A stretch of 64,000 nt of DNA from Isoetes taiwanensis (Eukaryota > Streptophyta > Lycopodiopsida > Isoetales > Isoetaceae). The position numbers and the translations under genes are program-made. Each line of letters begins with the position of its first letter. Positions within the stretch are counted from its first letter, which is position 1. A model generated the notes under the pieces. It did no database searches. It was not told where the DNA came from and saw only the letters and a program-made list of their open reading frames with translations. Positions 35,813-45,649 of this stretch are shown one piece after another. Location of the stretch: the NCBI GenBank assembly GCA_021234155.1, contig JAJEKV010000090.1, positions 2,412,479 to 2,476,478 on the forward strand, read 5' to 3'.

Positions 35813-36258
35813 TTTTTCTACTACATGTTCGATTTTCTCTAACCATTCACGGGTGTTTTTTAGAGTTCTTTGTCTTGCTTGCAGGTTTTACACCATCGGC
35901 TTATAGTTGAGGAAGTTCTCTGGCAGTCGGCCGGTTTTGTGTCTCTTGCGAGTCCCTTCCCAGAATAGCATCGATCCGTGCCAGCTACTATATAAGGCTA
36001 TTTCCTCTTTCAGGCCGGTTATCGGCGTCTTCTCACAGCAGCTCTTCTTCTATTTTCGCTGCTTCCCTCCCTTCCCGCCCTGCTGCGTGGGGGCATGAGT
36101 TTGCTTTTCTCTAACCATTCACGGGTGTTTTTTGGGGATTCTTTATGTTGCTTGCAGGCTTCCGCCGTCTTCTGGGGTCCTGCTATATTTTGTGTTCGCC
36201 ATCAAGCCATCTCCTTCGGTTTTCCAGGCAACACATTCAAGGTTGTTGGCGACCATTT

Positions 36259-36313
36259 CTCATTAGGGTTTTCCTCGAAAACCCGAAAGGGCGGGGTTTT
36301 TTATCCCGATGAG
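36259..36313 (+). repeat. C-type structured hairpin, copy 1
   Basis: Outer stem CTCAT..GGG (36,259-36,268) with CCC.ATGAG (36,305-36,313). Inside are GGGTTTTC/GAAAACCC (36,266-36,273 with 36,277-36,284), CCC-GAAA-GGG with a GNRA-type loop (36,282-36,291), and an alternative AAAACCC/GGGGTTTT pairing. Copies with different stem sequences lie at 42,035-42,092 and 54,451-54,512. Confidence 0.7.
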
Positions 36314-36416
36314 AAGTTGTCGCTATTACCCTTCTATATTGCCTGTGCACATTTCTTTTTACGGGGTAGTTCGATATTTCGGCCGGTTTTGTGTCTCTTG
36401 CGAGTCCCTTCCCAGA

Positions 36417-38152
36417 ATCTTATTAAAACAGAAAAAGACAGCTAATTTATCTCTGTAATCAAGCTGTCACCAAAGAAAAGCAGCACAGAAACAACATTAT
36501 CTACAGCTGTTCAAGACTGCCCTGAACAGCTGCACACAGCGGAATAAGGAGACGTCTAGCCCTTTCGATTCGCCATGCATCCTACTGGCAGAGGTCGTTT
36601 CCATTCAATCGTCCCTCTGGGCCCATGCTCTAGGAACAAACATGTTAGAAAAGACAGAAATACCAAATACGTCTTCATAATAAGAAGATGCAAAGCAACA
36701 AAGCAGCAGGTCGTTTCTTGGCTTCAACGATCCCTGCACCTGCTCTGCTCTGCCGCACCTGCAAAAACAGAGAACCCAACCTCGAAAAAGGAAGTGGCGT
36801 GAAATGCTATCCACGCCCTACAATTTAGCATGAAAAATAGCCAACAATAAACTTGCAAACACATTAAAATTAGAAACTAGACCAGTAAATGCAAACAAGC
36901 TGCTCAAACATGCCAAATTATACGGTTTGATATACAATACGCACCAAGAATCTTAGTCCTAACCATTGCCAGAAGGCCTTCCAGCAATACCGAACTCAAA
37001 CGTTGGAAGTTTATGAGTGCGCCAAAAGTCCTCGTTAAAGTGGCATTGAGTTGATGTAAACAATATTCCACTTCTATCATCAAGTTGAAAAACTAAGCCT
37101 TTTGCTTTAAGGAAATGGAAGCTTCGGTATTATGCTCCATTTGTTACATGGCTTGCAGGAAGCGTGATCAACGTAGTTCAAATCTGTATGAAAAAAAAAG
37201 AAAATGTGCATGTATATGAGCTAAGTTAATAGTAGCTTACAAACCTATTCCTAGAAAATCTTTACAACAACAACAACAAACGTCAAGCATAATAACACGA
37301 AATTAAAATTAAGTATTATAAAAGTCATAAACCACATTTTTTGTCCACCATAAGATTCCATCTCCTATAATTTGATTTGCCATTTTTGATAGAAGACCAT
37401 AGGAAACAATGATACAGGTAGGTGGCAATAATACAGGTACTATAAACTTGGTGGATAAAGCAAAAGGCTTAGTTTTTCAACTTGGTGGATGATAGAAGTG
37501 GAATATTGTTTACATCAACTCAATGCCACTTTAACGAGGACTTTTGGCGCACTCATAAACTTCCAACGTTTGAGTTCGCTATTGCGGGAAGGCCTTCTGG
37601 CAATGGTTAGGACTAAGATTCTTGGTGCGTATTGTATATCAAACCGTATAATTTGGCATGTTTGAGCAGCTTGTTTGCATTTAGTGGTCTAGTTTCTAAT
37701 TTTAATGTGTTTGCAAGTTTATTGTTGGCTATTTTTCATGCTAAATTGTAGGGCGTGGATAGCATTTCACGCCACTTCCTTTTTCGAGGTTGGGTTCTCT
37801 GTTTTTGCAGGTGCGGCAGAGCAGAGCAGGCGCAGGGATCGTTGAAGCCAAGAAACGACCTGCTGCTTTGTTGCTTTGCATCTTCTTATTATGAAGACGT
37901 ATTTGGTATTTCTGTCTTTTCTAACATGTTTGTTCCTAGAGCATGGGCCCAGAGGGACGATTGAATGGAAACGACCTCTGCCAGTAGGATGCATGGCGAA
38001 TCGAAAGGGCTAGACGTCTCCTTATTCCGCTGTGTGCAGCTGTTCAGGGCAGTCTTGAACAGCTGTAGATAATGTTGTTTCTGTGCTGCTTTTCTTTGGT
38101 GACAGCTTGATTACAGAGATAAATTAGCTGTCTTTTTCTGTTTTAATAAGAT
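36417..38152. repeat. 1.7-kb foldback: two about 695-bp inverted arms
   Basis: Left arm 36,417 to about 37,110 and right arm about 37,454-38,152 are reverse complements with only a handful of differences (single bases near 36,738, 36,890 and 36,987-36,996, and a 4-base CACC gap near the inner end). The spacer is about 343 bp. Each arm carries the same 69-codon frame (MDSISRHFLFRGWVLCF...), minus strand in the left arm and plus in the right, without a recognisable domain. The outer ends contain a nested 10-bp palindrome (CAGCTGTTCA/TGAACAGCTG). A transcript through it would form a very long hairpin. Left flank is B-module sequence; right flank unrecognised. Confidence 0.9.
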
Positions 38153-40180
38153 ATATTCTATGCTTGAACGGCCGCTGTTCACCCAAATTCTAGCTAAATC
38201 CGCTTGTTAGGAAGCCGTTGCCCAGACTTGAGGATGTTTTTCTGTTTTATGGATCTTGCTATGGCAGGATGGCCATGGCTGTATGATGGAAGTACGGTTT
38301 ATAGCATGCTATGAGGACATGCCATAGCTATGCCTGGTTGAAGCCATAAGTCGGATGGATGCCCAGACCTGTGTGAAGCTGGGAGCTTGTTTTTTATTTG
38401 TTTTGTCTCAACCACGTACCGTGAAAGTACATGTTTTGTCTCAAAATAACTTAGAAAGTGGCAAAGCATTTTTATGTGAAAAAGATGCCAGCCGTTGATG
38501 CAACATCATGCTCGGGATATGCTGAAGATCAACGACCCATATTCAATCCTACAAAATAAACCCATAAACACGGGAAATAGACAAGGGTGCAAGGAATAGA
38601 GAAGTCTTCAACTGGAAACAATTCTTGCTTCCAAAAGATTAATTCAAGAACTGAAGGTCTTACCAAAAATGCCAACCAAGATTGATAAAATATATTGTTA
38701 GAAGCATACCCCTAATAGAAGACTCTAAGGGAAGGATCGTTGAAGAACATAGCTCACCATGCTCCTCACATATCCTCCAATAAAAAACAAGACGACTCTA
38801 ATTTGAAGATGAAAGATAGTTCTATGCAAGTGAAATTATAATACGTAGGCATGTCTGCACTTTTTTCTGTAAAAGAAGCAAAGATTCTTGGTGTAATAAT
38901 AACTCTACAATATATGATATCAAATAAGAACTTCCGTGGAGCTCCAATCATGAAGACATAATCCTTGTACATAGCTTATATAACACTGATTTTTACCAAC
39001 AAATATGCAGCCAACCAATTCAGACCAAACTAATTCTTCGAAATAAACTCAGGAAGCTTGGATCAGCGAAAACACTCTCAGGAAGTTTGACAGAGCCAGT
39101 GTAGTACAAGCTTAAGCTTTTTCAACCCCAATTTAAAATAACTCACAGAAAAAACATTCGACATTGCGTTCCTCTGTCTCCGCAAGCCCTGCTTTAGGAA
39201 ACAAATCGGGGACTCTGCTACTTAAAATAAGATCGTTGTTATGTTTGTTCCGACACCAACAATTTCGGCTTGCCCAGTGTGGAGAGGCGGGATTTTTCTC
39301 GCCCTGCACCTTCGCTGGTCTTGGCTATGAAATTTTTTCCTTAAAAATCCAATCCCTTCCTTCCCAGTTTTACCTTCACTAGACTTGGCTATGGAGCCCC
39401 AAGCTATGAAATCCTTCCTTTCCCTTGTTTCCCGTACCATATACTAGCCTGATGGATCTGGAGCTGATTTGCTATCTGTTGCATCTCCACAAAACCATAG
39501 AACCTTAATTAAAATACATTTGTACGAGCCCAGCATGTTTGAACTTTGGGATATGTTAGAAATTTATAGCTTAACCATTGGAAAGTGGTACAAAAATCAA
39601 GGTCACCCTATGGGCACTCTAGATGTATGTATTAGTACATCCCATGAAATACGACCTTCAAATCATATCACAACTATAGAAAAAAAAACGTACAAAATTA
39701 CAAGGGAAACACCATGTTATTATGCTAGACATTATTAAAGTTGTTTTCAGTCCATTGCCCAAGTAGGAATGATCATACCATTAGATATGGTTTGGGCATA
39801 AGCTTCAAAAATTTGTTACTATGCAAATGTGTAGTGTTGGAAGAACCTCGACCACGCGCTAAAAAATAAATTCGGGAAGAACCTCGGCCACGAAGAACCC
39901 TAAAAAAAATTACTCTTCCTTCTTCAAAGCTTAGAACCTCGGCCATACAGCTTCCTTCTTCAAAGCTTTTTAAAACACTGTCAGCACCAAGAAATAGAGT
40001 TTATATCATCAAGAAGAATTTATATCATCAAGAAGAATCGGGATGTAGATTAGATTTCGCCTTATTTTAGAAAACCATTTGCATGTTATATGTATGCAAT
40101 ATCACGTTAAAACTGTGAAGAAAGTTCAAAATTTTTGTTTTATAATGTATTAGATTTATACAAAGACGTTTCTAAAGAGA
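38153..40180. other. intergenic DNA, no gene recognised
   Basis: Short frames only. At 39,840-39,970 the word AGAACCTCG(A/G)CCA recurs three times, and TTTATATCATCAAGAAGAAT is doubled near 40,000-40,035. No mobile-element boundary seen. Confidence 0.35.
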
Positions 40181-40186
40181 ATTCGT

Positions 40187-40379
40187 GGTATAAATTCATA
40201 CCATGGCTTCTCTCATTTAAAAAAAAAAAAAATTGGTATAAATTTATACTGGTACCGCTCTTTTCATGTGGGGCAATGGTATAAATTTATGCCACTTGTG
40301 CTCACAGATGGTATAAATTTATACTACTCGAGTTCTCTCTCTATCTACCGTTTGAGCTCACATGGTATAAATTTATACT
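40187..40379. repeat. five spaced copies of a GGTATAAATTTATAC palindrome
   Basis: Copies at 40,187-40,202 (TAAATTCATA variant), 40,235-40,250, 40,278-40,293, 40,310-40,325 and 40,364-40,379. All read TGGTATAAATT(T/C)AT(A/G)C, within otherwise unrelated sequence and at 32-54 bp spacing. An A13 run precedes the second copy. Each could act as a bidirectional TATA-like element or form a small hairpin. Confidence 0.85.
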
Positions 40380-40489
40380 GTTTGGTGCAATGCCTCCTCA
40401 GGTCCTGTATGACACCATCCAATAACATCGGGAAAATTAAAGCCTACAAACTAAAACTAAAAAACACATTTATAAAAGAGCCATATTAT

Positions 40490-40665
40490 TCTATCCACTT
40501 TCTCCATATTCTCCCTGCTTGGATTGACCAATTTGGCGTTTCTTTCATGTTGTGGCATATCCTTTCTCGGCCTTGCCTCTTCTTTAGCCATAATCCTTTG
40601 ACCTTCATCCTCGATCCCGTTTCGATAAGGAAGTTCTCTTCTATTTGGGAGGTTTTTGTCGTTTT
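40490..40665 (+). repeat. B module, copy 1
   Basis: Homologous to 42,491-42,657: CTCCCTGCTTGG(A/T)TTG, CGATCCCGTTT(C/T)GATAAGGAAG and the closing GTTTTCATG(T/C)GAGC. It is followed directly by an A module, as is the other B copy. The frame at 40,268-40,672 overlaps it and shows no domain. Confidence 0.75.
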
Positions 40666-40870
40666 CATGTGAGCTCCATTCTAGAATCCCATCGATCCGA
40701 GCCCTCGGATCGAAATTCTAGAGGGGGCGAGCATGCATGTCTTGCATGCATGCATGTGGTGCATGCCTTCTCTGGTTGGGCTATCGCTATATTAGGCGAG
40801 GTTCTTCATTAACGTCTCATCGGCGCTTCCTCTTCTCTCTCAGCAGTACCTTATTCTCTATTCTTTGAAA
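40666..40870 (+). repeat. A module, copy 1
   Basis: Opens with a strong hairpin: outer stem CTAGAAT/ATTCTAG (40,681-40,687 with 40,715-40,721) and inner stem CGATCCGAG/CTCGGATCG (40,693-40,701 with 40,704-40,712). A GCATGCATG-rich passage follows, then GGTTCTTCATTAACGTCTCA and CTCTCAGCAGTACC. Related copies: 42,276-42,490, 42,658-42,865 and inverted 30,101-30,283. Confidence 0.8.
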
Positions 40871-42275
40871 CCCACCCTCCCCCCTTAATTGTTTAATGTA
40901 TTTGTCGCCTGGCACGCGTGACCAACCCCTCTATTTGAAGAGGTTTTTGTTTTGTTGTCGCGTGGCACGCGTGATCGGGCATAAAATTGATACTGGGTAA
41001 CAGAAATCACCGTCCGGACGTCGCTTAAAGTGCTTAAACGCAGCGATTTTTCAGCACATAATAAGCATTTAACGTGCGGTGCTTATTTAGACAAGCACCT
41101 GATGAAATATTTTTTGGTTGATTCACAATAATTCTTCACGAAAGTGACTCAAATTTGATCTCCTAATACGTTTTTGCATCTCCAATCTAATGGAAGAGAC
41201 GGCATTAGATTTTATGAATCCGTTTGTGAGATATAAGCTTTTCCCTTATAGATACCAGAAATCGTTTTTTAGCTTTTTTCACTATCAATCCTCTATGGAA
41301 TGATCTGAAACTTGACCTCCAAAGACATTTTTGCATCACGAATCCAATGGAATAGACGGCATCAAATTCTGTATTGTAGTTTGTAAGATATTAGGCTTTT
41401 ACGGTAAAATATCAAAAATCGTTTCTTGGCCTCTTGCCGTGAAAATACTCAATGGATTTAACTGAAACTTGGTGTCCTAGGACTTTTTTGTACTATGAAT
41501 CCATAGGAACTGACGGCAATCCATTTCGTCAAGTAGTTTATGAGATATTGGCTTCTACTCTATGGCAACCTTGATCGAAGTTTTTATGATTGTGCTCAAA
41601 ATATGCACAGGTAGAAGCTGCAATTTCATAAGGATTCTTAGTTTTGGATGCCGATTCCAATGAGCTATAGCTTGCTGTATTTGGTGAAGTAGATCAAATG
41701 CCACAAATGGAGTGTCACTGCTGTTACGAAGCATCGGGCTCATATCAAGAAATTTTAGCCGTTGATTGATTTTGACGGTCCTAATGGTCCAGGTCTTCTC
41801 ATAGTGTCCATTTATTTACGTGCTTAATATGTGCTTCGCCAAAAATTGTACCCCACTAGCAATTTTGTACCCGATCAGCCCCTCCACTTTGGGAGGTTTG
41901 TTTTGTCACATTTGTTCTAGTGTTGGTGATGTGCGTGTACAGTGCTGTAAGTGGCAGCAGAGTTTTGTGCCTCCATTCGCGGGTTTTGGGAGTTTAATTT
42001 CAGCCTTACGCTTGTCCAGTTTCCCTGCGTCAAGGCTTATCACTAGGTTTTTCTAAAACCCGAAAAGGGCGGGTTTTAATCCTTTGATAAGCTTTCGGGC
42101 AGTATAAACTAAACATCTATTAGCATTGTATTTCTTGGGGTCCAAGTTGTATAATTGGACATTCCCTTTATCTTTCTTCGTGGGTAGTTCGCATGTATGC
42201 AGCTACCCACTCACTATCCACCATTGTACAAAATCTGCTGAGATGAATTAGAAGCTATCTATCTATCTATGAGCT
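40871..42275 (+). repeat. C module, copy 1 (with extra about 840-bp stretch)
   Basis: Starts CCCACCCTCCCCCCTTAATT and carries two GTCGC(G/C)TGGCACGCGTGA units, CCCCTC...GAGG hairpins at 40,928-40,943 and 41,880-41,896, the structured hairpin 42,035-42,092, a GTGGGTAG/CTACCCAC hairpin (42,180-42,210), and a tail GCTGAGATGAATTAGAAG followed by a CTAT tetranucleotide run. About 40,985-41,825 is absent from the copy at 54,175-54,700. It contains three diverged direct repeats about 120 bp long (41,150-41,550) built on AATCCAATGGAA-type words. Confidence 0.7.
42035..42092 (+). repeat. C-type structured hairpin, copy 2
   Basis: Outer stem GCTTATCA (42,035-42,042) with TGATAAGC (42,085-42,092), a perfect 8 bp, plus AGG/CCT. 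Inside, AAAACCC and GGGTTTT can pair around GAAAAGGGC. The stem differs from copy 1 at paired positions, and the pairing is kept. Confidence 0.75.
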
Positions 42276-42490
42276 TTTGTCGGTTTTCATGCGAGCCCTT
42301 ATTCGAGAATGCCATCGATCTGAGCCATCGGATTGAGATTCTCGAATGGGCGAGCATGCATCCGTCCCATGCAAGCATGCATTGCATGCATTTTCTAGGG
42401 CTCTGGTCGTTTGGGGATCGCTATTTCTTGCAGGTTCTTCATCGACTTCTCATCGGCATTTTCTCCTCTCTCAGTAGTTCCCTTGACTCT
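42276..42490 (+). repeat. A module, copy 2
   Basis: Hairpin with outer stem ATTCGAGAAT (42,301-42,310) and ATTCTCGAAT (42,338-42,347). The inner stem CGATCTG/CGGATTG is held by G-T wobble pairs. Followed by CATGCATCCGTCCCATGCAA and CTTGCAGGTTCTTCATCGAC. Confidence 0.8.
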
Positions 42491-42657
42491 CTTTCTTTGA
42501 TACCAGGCAGGGGAGGGGCTTCTCCCTGCTTGGTTTGCCAGTTTGACGTCTTTTTCTATGTTGTGACCTGTTCTTCCCCGATCTTGTCCCTTCTTTGGCC
42601 ATCCTTCAACCTTGGACTTCGATCCCGTTTTGATAAGGAAGTTCTCTTTTTGTCGGG
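42491..42657 (+). repeat. B module, copy 2
   Basis: Matches 40,490-40,665 across its length and, like it, leads straight into an A module. The frame at 42,269-42,775 crosses A, B and A and is not a credible gene. Confidence 0.75.
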
Positions 42658-42865
42658 AGCTTTTGTCAGTTTTCATGCGAGCCCTTATTCGAGAATGCCA
42701 TCGATCCGAGCCATCGGATCGAGATTCTCGAATGGGCGAGTATGCATCCGTCCCATGCAAGCATGCATTTTCTAGGGCTCTGGTCGTTTGGGGATCGCTA
42801 TTTCTTGCAGGTTCTTCATCGACTTCTCATCGGCGTTTTCTCCTCTCTCAGCAGTTCCCTTGACT
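42658..42865 (+). repeat. A module, copy 3 (interrupted by gypsy insertion)
   Basis: Near-identical to copy 2. Hairpin ATTCGAGAAT (42,687-42,696) / ATTCTCGAAT (42,724-42,733) with a perfect inner CGATCCGA/TCGGATCG. It ends in the gypsy target site; the expected C module resumes at 54,175 on the far side. Confidence 0.85.
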
Positions 42866-42870
42866 CCCAT
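42866..42870. repeat. target-site duplication, left (CCCAT)
   Basis: CCCAT immediately before the LTR's TGTGACGT. The same five bases follow the far LTR at 54,170-54,174. A 5-bp duplication is the usual product of Ty3/gypsy integration. Confidence 0.9.
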
Positions 42871-44220
42871 TGTGACGTCCCCTACTTCCTCTACAATGCA
42901 CACATCGTATCAAAAGGTGGAGCATTCTCCCTGTCAGCCAAACTAGCAGGGGCCATCCACCTGACACCACTCCCAGTGGAATGAGCCAGCAAGGGAAGAG
43001 TGGATGTGTCATTCACCCGTCTCCCTTCGGGTTGACCTAGCTGCAAAAGTGTGAATAAACATGAGCACATAATAACAATACATCAATACAATCACCTCGA
43101 AGGGTGAACACATCATAATCATCACATATACAACAACATCAATATGAACAATAACAACAAAGGGGAATCCTATCCAGGGCTCAGACTCAAGGGGGTTTGA
43201 CTGACGGTTTGGGTCTCCAGAAGTCATTGCAGACAGAATTCATGGCAAATGGATTTGGCTGAGCCAAAGGGGCTACTGCTGGGTTGCATCTCCCCAGTCC
43301 CGAGAGGCAGGAGGAGAGTCACCTCCCCTCCAGAGGCATCCATGCCCATCACAGGCAGCTAGAGGGCCACTGCCCGTATTCGACTTGAACGTCATTGAAG
43401 GTGATGCATCATCCAAGAGGTGTCGAGCTCATGCCTTGCCCACACTCAGTGGCAAGCTATTAAGCCTAGCCCGCTTAGACCCCCGATAGGCTTTACACAC
43501 CAGAGGGGTCAATCCGTGATGGGACAAGTTCCCCCTTGTCAACCGGTCTAGCCCTGCCACCCACAGACTTTAGGCCTCTACCCCCTTCCCAATACATGGA
43601 GGTCACAGAATGAAATACCAACATCATCACAGAACTGAAATGAAGAATATCATCTTATCTATCTATCTAAACATCCAGAGTTAGGTCCCTTTGTTAGAGC
43701 TTATGATCTCGGGATCTGTAAGGCCTCTAAGGCTGAACTAACATGCTAAATCAGCTTATTGCCTAGTCACAAGGCGGCTTTGCACAACAGAATGACTATT
43801 TACCTGGCACTTGACCCGCTCCAGATCCTCGGAATGCGTCCATGCCTCTGATCCTGCTGAAGACTGCTGCTACTCGAAGATCTGTTGTGCAAAGGCGGCT
43901 TTTCAGAGCCTGGCAATGCGAATTAGGGTCTTAGCTTGGCCGGAATGGCTCAAGAGAACCCTAAATGCGAGAGAAGAAAAGGAGCTCAAGGAAAACCCTA
44001 AATGTGAAAGAAGAAAAGGGTTTAGGGTTTAAGGGGAAAGGGTTTTGCCATTTAGCATGGGGTTTATAATTGTATATGTTTATTAAACATGCACAACATA
44101 CGAGGTTGCCCCCTAGATGCAACCCTTTACGGCTCTCAAGTACATGTCATCATGACATGTACGTGTGACGTGGTAGTATAATATACGTATTCGGATCATA
44201 TATTATGCTGGAACATCACA
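42871..44220 (-). repeat. gypsy 3' LTR (1350 bp)
   Basis: Highly similar to the LTR at 52,593-54,169 but about 230 bp shorter through three visible deletions: after TTTGGCTG (about 43,260), at CACAGACTTTAGG (about 43,566), and after AGGGGAAAGGG (about 44,040). The last removes the TATA box. It ends GGAACATCACA and contains the gtacatgtcat/atgacatgtac palindrome at 44,140-44,162. Confidence 0.9.
44140..44162. repeat. 11-bp-arm palindrome in 3' LTR
   Basis: GTACATGTCAT-C-ATGACATGTAC, perfect with a single central base. The 5' LTR has the same element at 54,089-54,111, about 60 bp from the LTR's outer edge. Confidence 0.95.
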
Positions 44221-44235
44221 TTCTCCCCACCTTGA
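44221..44235 (-). promoter_or_regulatory. polypurine tract of gypsy element
   Basis: On the minus strand AAGGTGGGGAGAA lies immediately before the 3' LTR, where plus-strand DNA priming is expected. A near copy (AAGGTGGGGAGAC) lies about 40 bases further upstream. Confidence 0.85.
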
Positions 44236-44939
44236 CTTGATGATGTCCTCAGCATCACGTGTCTCCCCACCTTGGAAACCTGCATATCCTGCAATCACAT
44301 TCGATATATATACAATTTTACAATATAATTACCTCAAGGTAATATTTTAATTTATTATAACATATCCTTGTTTAATATCGTACTATGGTAAGGGAGTCTT
44401 TCACCCTCTTACTTTATCACCTATTATTCACAAAATTTTATAGTTTACACCATTATTATAAACATAGTTTCGAAATTCTATAAATTAAAATCCATTCGGT
44501 CTCCTTGCAACGCATTACGACAAACAAATATGTGTTGCAAGTCTTCGCAGTGCGACCCTCCTGTCCTTTAGATCATTCTATTGGCCTGCCGGTCCAACAC
44601 TACGTTAATACACATTTATTTATGATAAAGTTGGTTGTTAGGGAACCACCCATTAATTACAATTTATATGGATGCAAGGCTAATCTCCCGGCGTAGGAAG
44701 ATTATGTTTCTTCCATCTTGGCCGTGGAGACAACGCCCTATCATGCCTAGGATGATCACTCATGCCTACACCTTTAGTTGCCTTTGGCGTGAAGGGTGGC
44801 GTCCTTACCCGTATTTGGGCGTGAATGATGGCGTCCTTCCCGTAGTAGGCATCGACTAGAGGTGCTTTCCTATCAATGCATACCTGAATGACCTCTTATC
44901 TCTCAAGATCGTCTACTTCCGTGGGACGAAAGTAGACTT

Positions 44940-45365
44940 TTTAATCTACCGTCCACTCACCTATCGGTCGGTGTTGACTACTTTGGTGACGAGTCGACCC
45001 TTGCATTGCTCCATGAGTTGTGGGTACTGCTTCTCAAGATCTATTTGTAGTGCCCACGTAGCGTCTTCCACTGGTAAGTGTCCCTTTCACTAGGTATTGG
45101 AGAATTGAGATCTTCTTGTCTTCTTATAGGATCTGACAAAAAGAATCTCTGGAACAATCTCAAGGTGATCGTCCATCATTTCCAGTAACTTTGGTGTCTC
45201 CAATACTTCCTCTGAATTAGGAGTGTGTTTCTTTAGGAGACTTACTTGGAAAACACTATAGATCTTCAAGTGTGCTGGCAGGTCCAACTTATAGGATTGG
45301 TTACCTACTCTTTTGGTTATCCTGAATGGTCCAGCCCACCTTGGAGCAAGCTTCTTGCAATTGTC
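44940..45365 (-). pseudogene. gypsy pol C terminus (integrase tail and chromo-like region)
   Basis: Minus-strand reading: KLAPRWAGPFRITKRVGNQS, then YKLDLPAHLK, VFQVSLLKKH and the linker EEVLETPKLLEMMDDHLEIV leading to RSYKKTRRSQFSNT. A stop and shift follow, after which the frame continues roughly as a degraded chromodomain with EDATWALQIDLEKQYPQLME. This is the standard C-terminal layout of plant Ty3/gypsy integrases. Upstream the coding is broken by a 40-bp minisatellite, and only short traces (KEVRRYLLAARSRQK, about 45,600-45,550) remain. Weaker echoes of the tail occur at 46,455-46,690. Confidence 0.8.
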
Positions 45366-45400
45366 GATGCAGAGCTTCAGCCAACTTGTCCCCTAATCGC

Positions 45401-45534
45401 CGATGCAGAGCTTCGGCCTAATCGCCGATGCTGTAATCGCCGATGCAGAACTTCAGCCTAATCGCCAATGCTGTAATCGCCGATGCAGAACTTCAGCCTA
45501 ATCGCCAATGCTGTAATCGCCGATGCAGAGCTTC
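45401..45534. repeat. 40-bp minisatellite inside gypsy pol
   Basis: Units begin CGATGCAGA(A/G)CTTC at 45,401, 45,441, 45,481 and a partial at 45,521, with a related sequence from 45,365. Forty is not a multiple of three, so the array disrupts the pol frame. The source word (GATGCAGAGCTTC) belongs to pol itself. Confidence 0.9.
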
Positions 45535-45649
45535 ATCTGTGCACTTCTGCCGGCTTCTTGCTGCTAGAAGATATCTTCGTACTTCCTTCACCAACTGTTG
45601 CATGTCGGCTAGCATCCGTTAACGTCTTAAATAAGCATTACAGTCTTGG

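Larger units (their letters stand above)
31441..36416 (+). repeat. pyrimidine-rich block of nested direct repeats
   Basis: About 5 kb in which the plus strand is strongly C/T-rich, giving many long hydrophobic frames (Phe, Leu, Ser) that are composition artefacts. Internal repeats include a CCTGA(A)CCAG(A/G)CCTT passage near 31,641, 32,854 and 34,570; a GATGCAT(A/G)TTGCGTTTGG(C/T)ACCGC passage near 35,050 and 35,362; and the large duplication 33,279-33,887 / 33,938-34,413. The right end (35,880-36,416) carries pieces of the B and A modules and one C-type hairpin, so the block belongs to the same repeat family as 40.5-42.9 kb. Confidence 0.6.

Noticed and set aside
36605-37964. Mirror-image 69-codon frames in the foldback arms as a conserved gene pair
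   Set aside because: Their identity follows from the recent inverted duplication; there is no domain and no independent sign of coding selection.
42269-42775. 168-codon frame
   Set aside because: It crosses A, B and A repeat modules, with antisense frames of similar length; no protein features.
44015-44035. Telomere-like TTTAGGG words
   Set aside because: Only two units, located in both LTRs; better explained as telo-box promoter motifs than telomeric DNA.
45401-45534. CRISPR-like regular repeat
   Set aside because: Units are contiguous without unique spacers, and the DNA is nuclear plant sequence.
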